From Blastococcus saxobsidens (lineage in GTDB: Bacteria; Actinomycetota; Actinomycetes; Mycobacteriales; Geodermatophilaceae): a DNA stretch of 64,000 bases. The notes under the pieces were generated by a model. It was not told the origin of the DNA and ran no database searches. It was given only the letters and a program-made list of their open reading frames with translations. Position 1 is the stretch's first letter. Each line of letters begins with the position of its first letter. The stretch spans positions 1 to 64,000 of the forward strand of contig NZ_JAAGWG010000018.1 of assembly GCF_010682065.1 (NCBI RefSeq), in the 5' to 3' direction. Made by a program: the position numbers and the translations under genes. Below, piece after piece: positions 54,621 to 64,000 of this stretch.

Positions 54621-55433
54621 ATGAGCGAGCCCCTGCGCATCGAGCGCGACGGCGACGTCGCCGTCGTCGTCCTGGACAACCCGCCGCTGAACCTCTTCGA
54701 CGCGGCGACCTTCGACGCGATGGAGCGGGTGGCGCGCGAACTCGTCGCGATGACCGACCCGGCCGACCCCGACCGTGCCCGCGCGGTGCTGGTCGAGGCG
54801 CGCGGCAAGGTCGTCTCCGGGGGCGTCGACGTCACCTACTTCCGCGACATCGCCGAGGGGCCCGACCCGGCCGAGCGCGGCGGCGAGCTGTGGGCCCGCC
54901 TGCTGGAGGTGGCCAACACCTTCGAGGACCTGCCGGTGCCCACGGTGTTCGCCGCCCACGGGCTGACGCTGACCGCAGCCTTCGAGCTGGCGCTGTCCTG
55001 CGACATCCTGCTGGCCGCGGAGAAGGCGTCGTTCGGGCTGGTGGAGATCGTCGTGGGGCTGACCCCGTCGATGGGCGGGCCGCAGCGGCTGGCCGAGCGC
55101 GCCGGGCCGGCGCGGGCCAAGGAGCTGATCTACACCGGCGAGCGCTACCCCGCCGCGGTGCTGGAGCGCTGGAACGTGGTCAACCGGGTGCTGCCGGACG
55201 AGGGCTTCGCCGAGGCGGCCCGCGCCTACGCCCACCGGGTGGCCGCCGGCCCGACGGTGGCGCACGCGGCGACGAAGCGGCTGGCGTCGGTCGCGGTCCG
55301 CGAGGGGGCCCGGGCCGCCGACGCGCTGGTGCCCACGGTCTCCGGCCCGCTGTTCGCCACCGAGGACCTGCGCGGGGCGGTGGCGTCGTTCCTGTCCGAG
55401 GGACCGGGCAAGGCCACCTACCGGGGGCGCTGA
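54621..55433 (+). CDS. enoyl-CoA hydratase/isomerase family protein
   Basis: A crotonase-fold protein of 270 residues. Oxyanion-hole regions are VVSGGVDVTYFRD and AAHGLTLTAAFELALSCDILLAAEKASFGLVEIVVGLTPSMGGPQRLAERAG. The canonical GG of the second oxyanion hole reads LTLT and one catalytic Glu is only approximately placed (LVEIVVGL), so classical hydratase activity is uncertain. Other crotonase reactions such as isomerisation or hydrolysis are possible. The ATG follows GGGTGGGGGC. Not related closely to the gene at 33279. Confidence 0.83.
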   Translation: MSEPLRIERDGDVAVVVLDNPPLNLFDAATFDAMERVARELVAMTDPADPDRARAVLVEARGKVVSGGVDVTYFRDIAEGPDPAERGGELWARLLEVANTFEDLPVPTVFAAHGLTLTAAFELALSCDILLAAEKASFGLVEIVVGLTPSMGGPQRLAERAGPARAKELIYTGERYPAAVLERWNVVNRVLPDEGFAEAARAYAHRVAAGPTVAHAATKRLASVAVREGARAADALVPTVSGPLFATEDLRGAVASFLSEGPGKATYRGR

Positions 55434-55490
55434 CCCCATCGGGCGACGGGCGCTTGGGCGGCGCCGGCGCGGGTAGAGTTGACCGGTCCG

Positions 55491-57737
55491 GTGCCGCAAC
55501 AGCACATCGCCGTAGCAGGAAGGCAGGGTCGAGGGTTCTTGCCCGACACCTCCCCGAACGTCCCCGTGCCGGGTGCGCCCACGTCCCGTGAGGCTTCGGC
55601 GCACGCCGCCGCCGCGGACGGCGCCCCCGAGAGCGCGGCGGCCGTCCGCACCACGATCACCGTTCCCGAGACCGTCCCGATGGTGTCCCTCCTGGGCTCC
55701 GGCGACGAGCTGCTCCGCCTGCTCGAGACCGAGCTCGAGGCCGACGTGCACGTGCGCGGCAACGAGGTCGCGCTCACCGGGCAGCCGGGCGACAACGCCT
55801 TCGCCGTCCGCGTGTTCGACGAGCTCATCGCGCTCGTCCGCACCGGCCAGGCGCTGCGCCCCGACTCGGTGCGCCGCGTCGTGGCGATGCTGCGCGCCGG
55901 CGGGTCCGAGCGGCCGGCCGACGTCCTGAGCCTGGACATCATCAGCCGCCGGGGCCGCACCATCCGGCCCAAGACGCTGAACCAGAAGCGGTACGTCGAC
56001 GCCATCGACGAGCACACCATCGTCTTCGGCATCGGCCCCGCCGGTACCGGCAAGACCTACCTGGCGATGGCCAAGGCCGTGCAGGCGCTCACCACCAAGC
56101 AGGTCAACCGGATCATCCTGACCCGGCCGGCCGTCGAGGCCGGCGAGCGGCTGGGCTACCTGCCCGGCACCCTCTCGGAGAAGATCGACCCCTACCTGCG
56201 GCCGCTGTACGACGCGCTGCACGACATGGTCGACCCGGAGTCCATCCCGCGGCTCATGGCGGCCGGCACCATCGAGGTCGCGCCGCTGGCCTACATGCGG
56301 GGCCGGGCGCAGCCGTACGACGCGCAGGTGCTCACGCCGAACGGGTTCATGCCCATCGGCACGCTGCAGGTGGGCGATCTCGTGGTCGGCTCCGACGGGC
56401 TGCCGACCCCGGTGCTCGGCGTCTACCCGCAGGGCCGGAAGGCGGTCTACCGGGTCACCACGCAGGACGGCGGGTCGACCCTTGCCTGCGGCGAGCACCT
56501 CTGGACCGTCACCACCCCCGACGACCGGCGTCGCGGCACCACCCGCACGCTCGAGACGCAGGAGATGGCGGGCAACCTCCGCTGGGGTGCGGGAGCTCAC
56601 CGGTACGAACTCCCCCTGGTCGAGGCCGTCGAGTTCGAGCCCCAGGAGGTGCCGCTCGACCCCTACGCGCTCGGGCTCCTGCTGGGCGACGGTTGCCTGA
56701 CCACGGCGACCACCCCCTCCTTCTCGACGGCCGACGCCGACCTCGTCGTCGCTCTGGAGTCGGCGCTGGACGGCATCCAGGTGCGGCACAGGGCCGGACC
56801 CGACTACGTCCTGCACCACGTCGACGGCGGCCGCGGGGGACTGCGCATCGCCAACCCGGTGACCGAGGCCGTCCGCGAACTCGGGCTGGCCGGCACGCGG
56901 TCGGCAACGAAGTTCGTGCCGTGGGTGTACTCGCACAACACGGCAGAGGTCCGCACCGCCCTGCTGCAGGGGCTGCTGGACTCCGATGGGGATCCGGTCA
57001 CCCAGCGCGGCCGGACGTGCCGCATCCAGTACACGACGACGTCGGAGCGACTGCGCGACGACGTCATGTTCCTGGTGCGCTCACTGGGCGGCGTCGTCAC
57101 CTCGCGCACCCGCCCCGCGACCGGCCGACGTCCCGGCCTGGCGAACGGGCGCCCGGTGCACCACCGGCACGCGGCGCACGTCCTCGACATCCGGCTGCCG
57201 GCCGGCGTCCAGCCCTTCCGGCTGGAGCGCAAGCGCAGGATCTACGAGGAGCACGGCGGCGGACGACCGATGCGGTTCATCCACAGCATCGAGCCGGTCG
57301 GTGAGGTGGAGACCCTGTGCATCCAGGTCGGCGCACAGGACTCGCTGTACGTGACGGACGACTTCCTCGTCACCCACAACACCCTGAACGATGCGTTCGT
57401 CATCCTCGACGAGGCGCAGAACACCACCGCCGAGCAGATGAAGATGTTCCTCACCCGGCTCGGGTTCGGCTCCAAGATCGTCGTCACCGGTGACGTGACG
57501 CAGGTCGACCTGCCCGGTGGCGCGCAGAGCGGGCTGAAGATCGTCCGCGAGATCCTCGACGGGATCGACGACGTCCACTTCGCCAACCTGACCAGCACCG
57601 ACGTCGTCCGGCACCGCCTCGTCGGCAACATCGTCGACGCCTACGAGCGGTGGGACGCCACCCGTCAGGCCCCCACGACCCGATCGGCTGCTGGCGCGCC
57701 GGTCCGGACCTCGCGACCGCGCCGGCAGGGGAGCTGA
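55491..57737 (+). CDS. phoH: PhoH-family ATPase interrupted by an intein
   Basis: Cytoplasmic PhoH NTPase, possibly RNA-related, with a 748-residue precursor. N-terminal domain [29 protein letters not shown], then Walker [16 protein letters not shown] near 181. After LAYMRGR the intein begins; after it the host resumes with [16 protein letters not shown] (Walker B) and [23 protein letters not shown]. Splicing would give about 390 residues, the normal PhoH length. The start is ambiguous: GTG 55491 is used; a TTG at 55539 near GAGGG is possible and TAGAGT (55474-55479) is the likely -10. Followed by ybeY, five bases after its stop. Confidence 0.92.
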   Translation: MPQQHIAVAGRQGRGFLPDTSPNVPVPGAPTSREASAHAAAADGAPESAAAVRTTITVPETVPMVSLLGSGDELLRLLETELEADVHVRGNEVALTGQPGDNAFAVRVFDELIALVRTGQALRPDSVRRVVAMLRAGGSERPADVLSLDIISRRGRTIRPKTLNQKRYVDAIDEHTIVFGIGPAGTGKTYLAMAKAVQALTTKQVNRIILTRPAVEAGERLGYLPGTLSEKIDPYLRPLYDALHDMVDPESIPRLMAAGTIEVAPLAYMRGRAQPYDAQVLTPNGFMPIGTLQVGDLVVGSDGLPTPVLGVYPQGRKAVYRVTTQDGGSTLACGEHLWTVTTPDDRRRGTTRTLETQEMAGNLRWGAGAHRYELPLVEAVEFEPQEVPLDPYALGLLLGDGCLTTATTPSFSTADADLVVALESALDGIQVRHRAGPDYVLHHVDGGRGGLRIANPVTEAVRELGLAGTRSATKFVPWVYSHNTAEVRTALLQGLLDSDGDPVTQRGRTCRIQYTTTSERLRDDVMFLVRSLGGVVTSRTRPATGRRPGLANGRPVHHRHAAHVLDIRLPAGVQPFRLERKRRIYEEHGGGRPMRFIHSIEPVGEVETLCIQVGAQDSLYVTDDFLVTHNTLNDAFVILDEAQNTTAEQMKMFLTRLGFGSKIVVTGDVTQVDLPGGAQSGLKIVREILDGIDDVHFANLTSTDVVRHRLVGNIVDAYERWDATRQAPTTRSAAGAPVRTSRPRRQGS
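56307..57380 (+). mobile_element. intein in PhoH with class 3 features and a LAGLIDADG homing endonuclease
   Basis: A 358-residue insertion between MRGR and TLNDAF. It begins [26 protein letters not shown] (block A) with Ala instead of Cys/Ser at position 1. Block B is [17 protein letters not shown] (about 56675) and QGLLDSDG (about 56970) are the two LAGLIDADG motifs. Block F reads ETLCIQV with Cys, and block G is LVTHN followed by Thr. The Trp (B), Cys (F) and Thr (G) form the WCT triad of class 3 inteins, which use the block F Cys instead of residue 1. Confidence 0.88.
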
Positions 57738-57742
57738 CCACC

Positions 57743-58246
57743 GTGCCCGTCGAGGTGTCCAACGAGTCCGAGATCGCCGTGGACGAGGCCGAGCTGGCCG
57801 GCGTCTGCCGGTTCGTGCTCGGCGAGATGAAGATCAACCCGATGGCCGAGCTGTCGGTGCTCTGCGTCGACACGGAGTACATGAGCAGCCTGCACGAGCG
57901 GTGGATGGGCGAGAAGGGCCCCACCGACGTCCTGGCCTTCCCCATGGACGAGTTCGACTCCGGCCGCCCGGACGACCCCGACCCGGGCCCCGCGCTGCTC
58001 GGCGACATCGTGCTGTGCCCGGCCGTCGCCGTCCGGCAGGCCCGGGCCGCCGGCCACACCATGGACGACGAGCTGGTGCTGCTGGCCACCCACGGCGTGC
58101 TGCACCTGCTGGGCTACGACCACATGGAGCCCGACGAGGAGAAGGAGATGTTCGGTCTCCAGTCGAAGCTCATCGACGCCTGGCGCGCCGCTCCTCGCGA
58201 GCCGGTGACCGGCGCCGCCACCGGTCAGGAGAGCGGTTCCCGATGA
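57743..58246 (+). CDS. ybeY: endoribonuclease YbeY (rRNA maturation factor)
   Basis: Single-strand RNase needed for 16S rRNA 3' end maturation and ribosome quality control. 167 residues with the zinc motif [18 protein letters not shown] (three His, H-x3-H-x5-H). [12 protein letters not shown] and [16 protein letters not shown] are family blocks. The GTG start follows AGGGGAG at nine bases. The last 20 residues are unconserved. Overlaps the CBS gene by four bases, the usual phoH-ybeY-CBS-era order. Confidence 0.95.
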   Translation: MPVEVSNESEIAVDEAELAGVCRFVLGEMKINPMAELSVLCVDTEYMSSLHERWMGEKGPTDVLAFPMDEFDSGRPDDPDPGPALLGDIVLCPAVAVRQARAAGHTMDDELVLLATHGVLHLLGYDHMEPDEEKEMFGLQSKLIDAWRAAPREPVTGAATGQESGSR

Positions 58247-59601
58247 CCTCCACCGCGATCACGATGCTCGTGGTCGCCGGCTGCCTGGTCCCGCTCGCGG
58301 GCGTCTTCGGTGCGATGGACGCCGCCCTGCAACGCGTCTCCAAGGCACGCGTGGAGGAGCTGCGCCGGGACGGCGTCAAGCGCGCCGCCGCGCTCGAGGA
58401 GGTCGTCGCCGAGCGGGCGCGGCACGTCTCCCTGCTCCTGCTGCTGCGCATCCTCTGCGAGATGGTGGCCGCGGTGCTGGCCACCGTCCTGCTCTACGAC
58501 CTGTGGGGCGGCGGCTGGCGCACCTTCCTCGTCGCCGCCGGCGTGATGACCGTCGTCAGCTACGTGCTGGTCGGCGTCGGCCCGCGCACCCTGGGCCGGC
58601 AGCACGCCTACAGCACGGCGCTGGCCACCGCGGGCGTCGTGAAGCTGCTCGGCCGGGTGCTCGGCCCGGTCGCGACGCTGCTGATCCTGGTCGGCAACGC
58701 GATCACCCCCGGGCGCGGCTTCCGCGACGGCCCGTTCTCCTCCGAGGTGGAGCTGCGCGAGCTCGTCGACCTGGCCGAGGAGCGCGGCGTCGTCGAGTCC
58801 GGCGAGCGGAACATGATCCACTCGGTGTTCGAGCTGGGTGACACGATCGCCCGCGAGGTCATGGTGCCGCGCACCGACGTCGTCTACATCGAGCGGCACA
58901 AGACCGTGCGGCAGGCCCTGGCCCTGGCCCTGCGCAGCGGGTTCAGCCGCATCCCGGTCATCGGCGAGAACGTCGACGACGTCGTCGGCGTGGTCTACCT
59001 CAAGGACCTCGTGCGGCGGTCGCAGAACGCCGGTGACCAGCGCGGGCCCAAGGTCGAGGAGCTGATGCGGACGCCCACGTTCGTCCCGGAGTCCAAGCCG
59101 GTCGACGAGCTGCTCCGCGACATGCAGGCCCGGCGGATCCACATCGCGATCGTGGTGGACGAGTACGGCGGTTTCGCCGGGCTGGTCACCATCGAGGACA
59201 TCCTCGAGGAGATCGTCGGTGAGATCGCCGACGAGCACGACACCTTCCAGCGCCCCGAGATCGAGCAGCTCGAGGACGGCTCGGTGCGGGTCACCGCGCG
59301 GCTGCCGGTGCAGGGTCTGGCGGAGCTGTTCCCGGGCGTCGAGCTGACCGAGGACGACGACGTCGAGACCGTCGGCGGGCTGCTCGCCCGCGAGCTGGGC
59401 CGGGTCCCGATCGAGGGCGCGGCCGCCGAGGTCGGCGGCCTGCGGCTGGTCGCCGAGAGCACCGGCGGGCGGCGCAACCGGATCGACACGATGCTCGTCT
59501 GCCGCGTGCCCGAGCCGTCGGAGGACGGCGCGGACTCCGGCGCCGAGGACGGGTCCGGTGCCACCCGCGCCGACCTCCACGCCGACCTGGTGGAAAACTG
59601 A
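58243..59601 (+). CDS. hemolysin/CorC-type protein: DUF21 membrane domain, CBS pair, transporter-associated domain
   Basis: A 452-residue protein. Residues 5-150 hold the DUF21/CNNM membrane domain with about four helices. Two CBS domains follow ([30 protein letters not shown] and the block with [26 protein letters not shown]). A CorC_HlyC domain ([18 protein letters not shown] to [10 protein letters not shown]) ends the fold, then an acidic tail. Relatives export or bind Mg2+/Co2+; hemolysis is historical naming. The ATG overlaps ybeY. Neighbour of era in all actinobacteria I recall. Confidence 0.9.
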   Translation: MTSTAITMLVVAGCLVPLAGVFGAMDAALQRVSKARVEELRRDGVKRAAALEEVVAERARHVSLLLLLRILCEMVAAVLATVLLYDLWGGGWRTFLVAAGVMTVVSYVLVGVGPRTLGRQHAYSTALATAGVVKLLGRVLGPVATLLILVGNAITPGRGFRDGPFSSEVELRELVDLAEERGVVESGERNMIHSVFELGDTIAREVMVPRTDVVYIERHKTVRQALALALRSGFSRIPVIGENVDDVVGVVYLKDLVRRSQNAGDQRGPKVEELMRTPTFVPESKPVDELLRDMQARRIHIAIVVDEYGGFAGLVTIEDILEEIVGEIADEHDTFQRPEIEQLEDGSVRVTARLPVQGLAELFPGVELTEDDDVETVGGLLARELGRVPIEGAAAEVGGLRLVAESTGGRRNRIDTMLVCRVPEPSEDGADSGAEDGSGATRADLHADLVEN

Positions 59602-59607
59602 CGTCCC

Positions 59608-59940
59608 GTGGCTGAACTGCACCCCGAGGACGCGAAGCTCGTCACCCTGGCCCGGTCCGCCCGCGGCCGCACCGGCGCCGCCGAGGGCGCGGCGGTGCGC
59701 GACACCGACGGCCGCACCTACGTCGCGGCCGGCGTCTCCCTGCCGTCGCTGAAGCTGTCGGCGCTGCAGGCCGCGGTCGCCGCCGCCGTCTCCAGCGGGG
59801 TCGAGGGGCTCGAGGCCGCGGTGGTCGTCTCCGCGGCCGATGCGGTGGAGCAGGAGGGCCTGGCCGCCGTCCGGGACCTCACCGCCGATGCGCCGGTGCA
59901 CCTCGCCGGCCCCGACGGCACGCTGCGCGCGACGGTCTAG
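59608..59940 (+). CDS. small cytidine deaminase-like protein (Rv2365c-like), probably non-catalytic
   Basis: A 110-residue protein with the cytidine deaminase start (LHPEDAKLVTLARSARGRTGAAEGAAVRDTDGRTYVAAGVSL) but without the zinc-binding HAE and PCxxC motifs of active enzymes: the positions read KLSALQAAVAAAV and lack Cys. It may be a degenerate or structural member. It sits between the CBS gene and era, as its counterpart does in mycobacteria. Starts with GTG six bases after the CBS stop. Ends with TAG. Confidence 0.75.
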   Translation: MAELHPEDAKLVTLARSARGRTGAAEGAAVRDTDGRTYVAAGVSLPSLKLSALQAAVAAAVSSGVEGLEAAVVVSAADAVEQEGLAAVRDLTADAPVHLAGPDGTLRATV

Positions 59941-60524
59941 CGGGACAGCGGCACGCCGACGGCGTCGGCGAAGGCGTCGGCGTCCCGCGCCCAGAACGTG
60001 AACGACTGCTCGCCGTCGTCGGTCAGGTGCCGGACGACGACCCGCGTGCGGCCCGGCCACCACGCACCCCGCTTCCGCGGCTTCGGCCAGTCCGCCGGCG
60101 CCGGTCCGGTGCGCACCGCCTGCACCAGTGCGGACGGGACGACGGCTGCCGGATCGGTCCGCGTGCCGGCCACGTCGAAGGAGACGCCGTGGTCGGAGAC
60201 GGTGAGCCGGCGGGTGTTCACCAGGAACACGGCCAGCCCGGCGGGCACGGCCAGCACCAGCTCGTCCTGGGCCGCGGCCCAGCCGCCGCGCCAGGCGAAG
60301 AGGCCCACCCACACCGCGACCACGGCGACGGCGACCGCCAGGGCCACCGGGCCGGCCGACCGGTACTGCCAGTAGCGCAGCGGCGCTGGGACGACGGTCG
60401 CGGAGCGCTTCGGCCCCCAGCCGACGAGGAACCGGTGCCCGCGCACCTGCTCGACGTGCAGCCGGCGCGCGCGGTCCACCGCTGCCTGCGGCGGTCGCGA
60501 CCGGTTCCGCTCTCGTGCTGCCAC
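59937..60524 (-). CDS. two-helix membrane protein of unknown function
   Basis: About 195 residues. An N-terminal cytoplasmic segment rich in Arg (RRLHVEQVRGHRFLVGWGPKRSATVVPAPLRYWQYR) is followed by two close membrane helices (AGPVALAVAVAVVAVWVGLFAW and ELVLAVPAGLAVFLVN) and a C-terminal PH-like domain with LTVSDHGVSFDVAGTRTDP. Similar layout occurs in actinobacterial PH/DUF3093-type proteins. Start GTG 60524 is favoured by GATGAT seven bases upstream; ATG 60536 is the alternative. It overlaps the convergent gene end by four bases. Confidence 0.65.
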   Translation of the reverse strand: MAARERNRSRPPQAAVDRARRLHVEQVRGHRFLVGWGPKRSATVVPAPLRYWQYRSAGPVALAVAVAVVAVWVGLFAWRGGWAAAQDELVLAVPAGLAVFLVNTRRLTVSDHGVSFDVAGTRTDPAAVVPSALVQAVRTGPAPADWPKPRKRGAWWPGRTRVVVRHLTDDGEQSFTFWARDADAFADAVGVPLSR

Positions 60525-60670
60525 GGCAGCGATCATCCCAGCCCGCCGCGGCCGGGCGGCCACCGTGCTCCGACGACGCCGCGGGTGTGCGCCACGGCTG
60601 GCAGATCTCTTGCGGACGGGGTCAATCCGGCCACTTCCGGGCGAGGCGCCGACGGGTGAGGGTCGAAGGC

Positions 60671-60871
60671 GTGACGACGCTGCTGTTCCTGGTGCTGCTC
60701 CTGCTGTTCCTCCGGGCGCTGGGTCGCCCCGTCTCCGGACCGCCCCGGGCACCGGCGGTCACCTGGTCGGAGGTCGGGGCCCGCCTGGCCGGTGACGTGC
60801 TGGCCGGCGGGCGACTGCTCGGCCGGCTGCACGCCGCCGGGCGGGACCGGGTCGGCCGCCCCTGGTCCTGA
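60671..60871 (+). CDS. possible small single-pass membrane protein
   Basis: Sixty-six residues beginning VTTLLFLVLLLLFLRALGR, a convincing N-terminal membrane helix, followed by a basic soluble tail (GARLAGDVLAGGRLLGRLHAAGR). GAGGG lies eight bases before the GTG. No family recognised. It lies between the divergent membrane protein gene and era. Similar tiny membrane proteins are common here but chance cannot be excluded. Confidence 0.4.
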   Translation: MTTLLFLVLLLLFLRALGRPVSGPPRAPAVTWSEVGARLAGDVLAGGRLLGRLHAAGRDRVGRPWS

Positions 60872-60938
60872 CCGCCGAGCGGGACCCGCCGGCCGCGCCT
60901 GCGGGGCTCCGGCGCGCGGGGATGTCGGGCCCCGGTGG

Positions 60939-60944
60939 GACACT
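60939..60944 (+). promoter_or_regulatory. -10-like hexamer of era
   Basis: GACACT ends 7 bases before the GTG at 60952, same spacing as the other leaderless candidates but a weaker hexamer. Confidence 0.4.
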
Positions 60945-60951
60945 GGCTGCC

Positions 60952-61866
60952 GTGACCGTCCCTGACCAGCCGTACCGCAGTGGCTTCGTCGCCCTGGTCG
61001 GGCGTCCCAACGCCGGCAAGACCACGCTCACCAACGCGATGGTCGGCGAGAAGGTCGGCATCGTCAGCAACCGCCCGCAGACCACGCGGCACGCCATCCG
61101 CGGCGTCGTCCACCGGCCCGGCGGTCAGGTCGTGCTCGTCGACACCCCCGGGCTGCACAAGCCCAAGAGCCTGCTGGGCAAGCGGCTCAACGACGTCGTG
61201 CGCGACACCCTCTCCGACGTCGACGTGATCGTCTTCTGCATCCCGGCCGACCAGCCCGTCGGCACCGGTGACAAGTTCATCGCCCGCCAGCTCGCCGAGG
61301 TCAAGGCCCCGGTGGTCGTCGTCGTCACCAAGACCGACGCCGCCTCGAAGAAGCAGATCACCGAGCAGCTGATCGCCGCCAGCCAGCTGGTGGAGGCCGC
61401 CGAGGTGGTGCCGGTGAGCGCCGTGGGCGGCGACCAGGTCGAGCTGCTGGAGGACCTGCTCATCAAGCTGCTGCCCGAGGGGCCGCCGCTGTACCCGCAA
61501 GAGCAGACCACCGACGAGGACGTCGAGCGGCAGCTCGCCGAGCTCGTGCGGGAGGCGGCGCTGGAGAAGGTGCGCCAGGAGGTCCCGCACTCCCTGGCGG
61601 TGACGATCGAGGAGCTCAACCGCCGTCCGGACCCGAAGCGGGCCGGCCGGGAGCTGGTCGAGGTGCACGCGCTGCTGCACTGCGAGCGGCAGAGCCAGAA
61701 GCCCATGCTGCTGGGCAAGGGCGGTTCGATCATCAAGGCCATCGGCAGCGAGGCCCGCGTCGGCATGGAGACGCTGCTGGACGCCCGGGTGCACCTGGAG
61801 CTGCACGTCACCGTGCTCGGCGAGTGGCAGGACGACCCGAAGAAGCTCAACCGGCTGGGCTACTAG
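60952..61866 (+). CDS. era: GTPase Era
   Basis: Essential GTPase for 30S assembly; binds the 3' end of 16S rRNA. 304 residues. G1 [14 protein letters not shown] near residue 16, G2 region [14 protein letters not shown]3 [17 protein letters not shown]4 TKTDAAS. The C-terminal KH domain contains [33 protein letters not shown] with the GxxG loop. The GTG start at 60952 is preferred over the ORF start ten codons earlier. Ends with TAG, three bases before recO. Confidence 0.97.
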   Translation: MTVPDQPYRSGFVALVGRPNAGKTTLTNAMVGEKVGIVSNRPQTTRHAIRGVVHRPGGQVVLVDTPGLHKPKSLLGKRLNDVVRDTLSDVDVIVFCIPADQPVGTGDKFIARQLAEVKAPVVVVVTKTDAASKKQITEQLIAASQLVEAAEVVPVSAVGGDQVELLEDLLIKLLPEGPPLYPQEQTTDEDVERQLAELVREAALEKVRQEVPHSLAVTIEELNRRPDPKRAGRELVEVHALLHCERQSQKPMLLGKGGSIIKAIGSEARVGMETLLDARVHLELHVTVLGEWQDDPKKLNRLGY

Positions 61867-61868
61867 GC

Positions 61869-62660
61869 ATGAGCGCGCACACCCCGAAGGCGCTCTACCG
61901 GGACGAGGGCATCGTCCTGCGCACCCAGAAGCTGGGCGAGGCCGACCGGATCGTCACGGTGCTGACCCGGCGGACCGGCAAGGTGCGCGCGGTCGCCAAG
62001 GGCGTGCGCCGCACGAAGAGCAAGTTCGGCGCCCGGCTGGAGCCGTTCACCCACGTCGACCTGCAGCTCTACACCGGCCGCAACCTCGACATCGTGAGCC
62101 AGGCGGAGTCGATCAGGTCCTACGGCCAGGAGATCGTCGCCGACTACCCGGCCTACACCGCCGGCACCGCCGTCCTGGAGACCGCCGACCGGCTCACCGC
62201 GGAGGAGAAGGAGCCGTCGCTGCGGCTGTTCCTCCTGGTCGTCGGCGCGCTGCGGGCGCTGGGGGAGCAGACCCACCCGGCGGGTCTGGTGCTGGACGCG
62301 TTCCTGCTGCGCGCCATGTCCGTCGCCGGCTGGGAGCCCGCGCTCTCGGAGTGCGCCCGCTGCGGTGAGGCCGGGCCGCACCGGCACTTCTCCGTGCCCG
62401 CCGGCGGCACCGTCTGCCCCGCCTGCCGGCCCACCGGCTCGGCGATGCCCAGCCCGGTCACCATCGAGCTGCTCGACGCGCTGCTCACCGGCGACTGGGT
62501 GCGCGCCGAGGCCAGCCAGGGCATCAACCGGCGCGAGGGCAGTGGCCTGGTGGCCGCACTGCTGCAGTGGCACCTGGAGCGCGGCCTGCGCTCCCTGCCG
62601 CTGGTCGACCGCACCGAATCGGCGCCCCGCCGGGAGATGAGCCTGCTGCATGAGGCGTGA
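61869..62660 (+). CDS. recO: DNA repair protein RecO
   Basis: Recombination mediator that loads RecA with RecR. 263 residues: an N-terminal OB fold ([51 protein letters not shown]), a helical middle, and a zinc finger CARCGEAG...CPAC near residues 165-190. The family start [10 protein letters not shown] follows seven residues after the ATG. Overlaps uppS by 11 bases. Confidence 0.95.
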   Translation: MSAHTPKALYRDEGIVLRTQKLGEADRIVTVLTRRTGKVRAVAKGVRRTKSKFGARLEPFTHVDLQLYTGRNLDIVSQAESIRSYGQEIVADYPAYTAGTAVLETADRLTAEEKEPSLRLFLLVVGALRALGEQTHPAGLVLDAFLLRAMSVAGWEPALSECARCGEAGPHRHFSVPAGGTVCPACRPTGSAMPSPVTIELLDALLTGDWVRAEASQGINRREGSGLVAALLQWHLERGLRSLPLVDRTESAPRREMSLLHEA

Positions 62661-63429
62661 GGTCCCACGGCGTGAGGTGAAGGCGCCGAACCCGCACCCG
62701 TCCGGCGCCCGCCCGCCGCAGCTGCCCAAGGACAAGGTCCCCCGGCACGTCGCGATCGTCATGGACGGCAACGGCCGCTGGGCGAAGCAGCGCGGGCTGC
62801 CGCGCACCGCCGGGCACGAGGCGGGGGAGTCCTCGCTGTTCGACTGCGTCGAGGGCGCCATCGAGCTGGGCGTGAAGGCGATCAGCGCGTACGCGTTCTC
62901 CACCGAGAACTGGCGGCGCAGCCCCGAGGAGGTTCGCTTCCTGATGGGCTTCAACCGCGACGTCATCCGCCGCCGCCGCGACGAGATGCACGAGCTGGGC
63001 GTGCGGGTGCGCTGGGCGGGACGTCGTCCGAAGCTGTGGCGCTCGGTGATCAAGGAGCTCGAGATCGCCGAGGAGCTCACCCAGGACAACGACGTCCTGA
63101 CCCTCACCATGTGCGTCAACTACGGCGGACGGGCCGAGATCGCCGACGCCGCGGCGGCCATCGCCCGTGAGGTGGCGGCCGGCCGGCTGAACCCGGACAA
63201 GGTCGACGAGTCCACGGTCGCCCGGTTCCTCGACGAGCCGGACATGGAGGACGTCGACCTCTTCGTGCGCAGCTCGGGGGAGAACCGGACCAGCAACTTC
63301 CTGCTGTGGCAGTCGGCCTACGCGGAGTTCGTCTTCCTCGACACGCTCTGGCCGGACTTCGACCGCCGGCACCTGTGGGCGGCGGTCGAGGAGTACGCGT
63401 CCCGCCAGCGCCGCTTCGGCAGCGCCTGA
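62650..63429 (+). CDS. uppS: isoprenyl (decaprenyl) diphosphate synthase
   Basis: cis-Prenyltransferase that makes the polyprenyl carrier for cell-wall synthesis. 259 residues. [24 protein letters not shown] contains the catalytic Asp near residue 39; [18 protein letters not shown] and [23 protein letters not shown] are the substrate-binding signatures. The sequence [10 protein letters not shown] has Asn where most have Glu-Xaa-Arg-Leu; the core Arg and Ser remain. Orthologous to the long-chain (decaprenyl) synthase of mycobacteria by synteny. Confidence 0.95.
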   Translation: MRREVPRREVKAPNPHPSGARPPQLPKDKVPRHVAIVMDGNGRWAKQRGLPRTAGHEAGESSLFDCVEGAIELGVKAISAYAFSTENWRRSPEEVRFLMGFNRDVIRRRRDEMHELGVRVRWAGRRPKLWRSVIKELEIAEELTQDNDVLTLTMCVNYGGRAEIADAAAAIAREVAAGRLNPDKVDESTVARFLDEPDMEDVDLFVRSSGENRTSNFLLWQSAYAEFVFLDTLWPDFDRRHLWAAVEEYASRQRRFGSA

Positions 63430-63430
63430 G

Positions 63431-63832
63431 TCAGCCTGCGGCGGCGGCGCCGTCTGCCCGGCACGGGGTGCAGGTGCCGAAGATCTCCAGGGTGTGGCTG
63501 ACGTCGGCGAAGCCGTGCTCGTCGGCCACCCGGTCGGCCCACTGCTCCACGGCGGGCCCGGCCACCTCCACGGTGCGGCCGCAGGTGCGGCACACCAGGT
63601 GGTGGTGGTGCTGCGGGCTGCACCGGCGGTACAGCGCCTCGCCGGTGTCGGTGCGGATCGAGTCCAGCTCGCCGTCGTCGGCCAGGGACTGCACGGCGCG
63701 GTAGACGGTGGACAGCCCCACCTGGTCACCGGAGCCGCGCAGCCGGGCGTGCACCTCCTGGGCGCTGTGGAAGCCTTCGAGGTCCGCGAAGACGGCTCGG
63801 ACGGCTGCGCGCTGCCGGGTGGTGCGGACCAT
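63431..63832 (-). CDS. Fur-family regulator, second Zur-like
   Basis: About 133 residues. RQRAAVRAVFADLEGFHSAQEVHARLRG and GLSTVYRAVQSLADDGELDSIRTDTGEALYRRCSPQHHHHLVCRTCGRTVEV, ending FGTCTPC, give all Zur features. It resembles mycobacterial Zur, which also lies next to uppS. Sequence over the metal region is nearly the same as the znu-linked zur at 3233. The start is ATG 63832 (MVRTTRQRAAV) with CACCAT seven bases upstream; ATGs at 63841 and 63862 are alternatives. Convergent with uppS, one base apart. Confidence 0.85.
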   Translation of the reverse strand: MVRTTRQRAAVRAVFADLEGFHSAQEVHARLRGSGDQVGLSTVYRAVQSLADDGELDSIRTDTGEALYRRCSPQHHHHLVCRTCGRTVEVAGPAVEQWADRVADEHGFADVSHTLEIFGTCTPCRADGAAAAG

Positions 63833-63896
63833 GCCGTCCATGGTGACAGGCGGGCATGGCACGGTCTGCGTACGGCCACGACGACGGGAGCTCCAG

Positions 63897-64000
63897 GTGT
63901 TCGCGGTGACACGACTGCGCGTCGGCGCAGATGAGGCGGTGGAGCTGGCCGAGCAGGTGGAGGCGCTGCTCGCGGCGCTCGCCGCCAGGCCGGGGTTCCG
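63897..64000 (+). CDS. start of an antibiotic biosynthesis monooxygenase-like protein (truncated by window edge)
   Basis: Only 34 residues are inside the window: VFAVTRLRVGADEAVELAEQVEALLAALAARPGFR, which resembles the first strand and helix of ABM-family dimeric ferredoxin-fold proteins. GGGAG lies about eight bases before the GTG at 63897; a second GTG at 63906 is possible. Divergent from the second zur-like gene. Family call is tentative. Confidence 0.5.
   Translation, partial: MFAVTRLRVGADEAVELAEQVEALLAALAARPGF

Overview
The window is a gene-dense, very GC-rich chromosomal segment with about 60 genes, no rRNA, no insertion sequence and no CRISPR array. Codon usage, mycothiol-type enzymes and gene order point to an actinobacterium. 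The core order (proA - MoxR/VWA - nadD - rsfS - phosphatase - degV - comEA - comEC - holA - rpsT - lepA ... hemW ... hrcA - dnaJ - rsmE ... phoH - ybeY - CBS protein - era - recO - uppS - zur) follows the order I know from mycobacteria and relatives. A selenocysteine tRNA with a CUA anticodon makes Geodermatophilaceae (Blastococcus/Geodermatophilus/Modestobacter type) my best guess. That family assignment is inference.

Layout. 1-3.2 kb: end of a TetR regulator, peptide deformylase, a PEP-mutase-family enzyme and a small divergent MarR-controlled pair. 3.2-6.5 kb: zinc uptake operon znuA-znuC-znuB-zur, with a Zur-box-like element at its promoter. 6.5-22.5 kb: conserved housekeeping block proA to lepA and a MOSC protein. 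22.6-26.3 kb: LprG/P55-type lipoprotein and exporter, a Clp N-domain protein with an HTH regulator, and a guanidine-III riboswitch in front of a Gdx-type SMR exporter. 27.4-33.2 kb: selenocysteine island selD - WYL protein - tRNA-Sec(CUA) - selA - selB, flanked by a patatin-like gene interrupted by an in-frame TAG. 34-43 kb: hemW, a DksA-type protein, an ABC exporter with a DesK/DesR-like two-component pair, and CIRCE-controlled hrcA-dnaJ-rsmE. 43-54 kb: transport block with ybdD-cstA, a putative selenate ABC transporter and a branched-chain amino-acid-type ABC transporter with a fused permease-ATPase. 54-64 kb: HIT protein, an enoyl-CoA hydratase-like protein, phoH interrupted by an intein with class 3 features, ybeY, CBS protein, era, recO, uppS and a second zur-like gene.

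The most interesting system is selenium metabolism. SelD makes selenophosphate, SelA charges the tRNA with selenocysteine, SelB delivers it, and the tRNA should read UAG instead of UGA. A putative selenate importer lies about 13 kb away. TGA is by far the most frequent stop here, TAG is used six times and TAA not at all, which suits an organism that moved Sec to a rare stop codon. No clear UAG-encoded selenoprotein is present; the TAG-interrupted patatin gene is the only local candidate and its SECIS evidence is weak.

Regulation readable from sequence: about a dozen first-in-operon genes carry a TANNNT-like -10 hexamer ending 6-7 bases before a GTG or ATG, which predicts leaderless mRNAs. Zur, HrcA (CIRCE), MarR-type and DesR-type operators, a riboswitch and several long perfect palindromic terminators are also visible.
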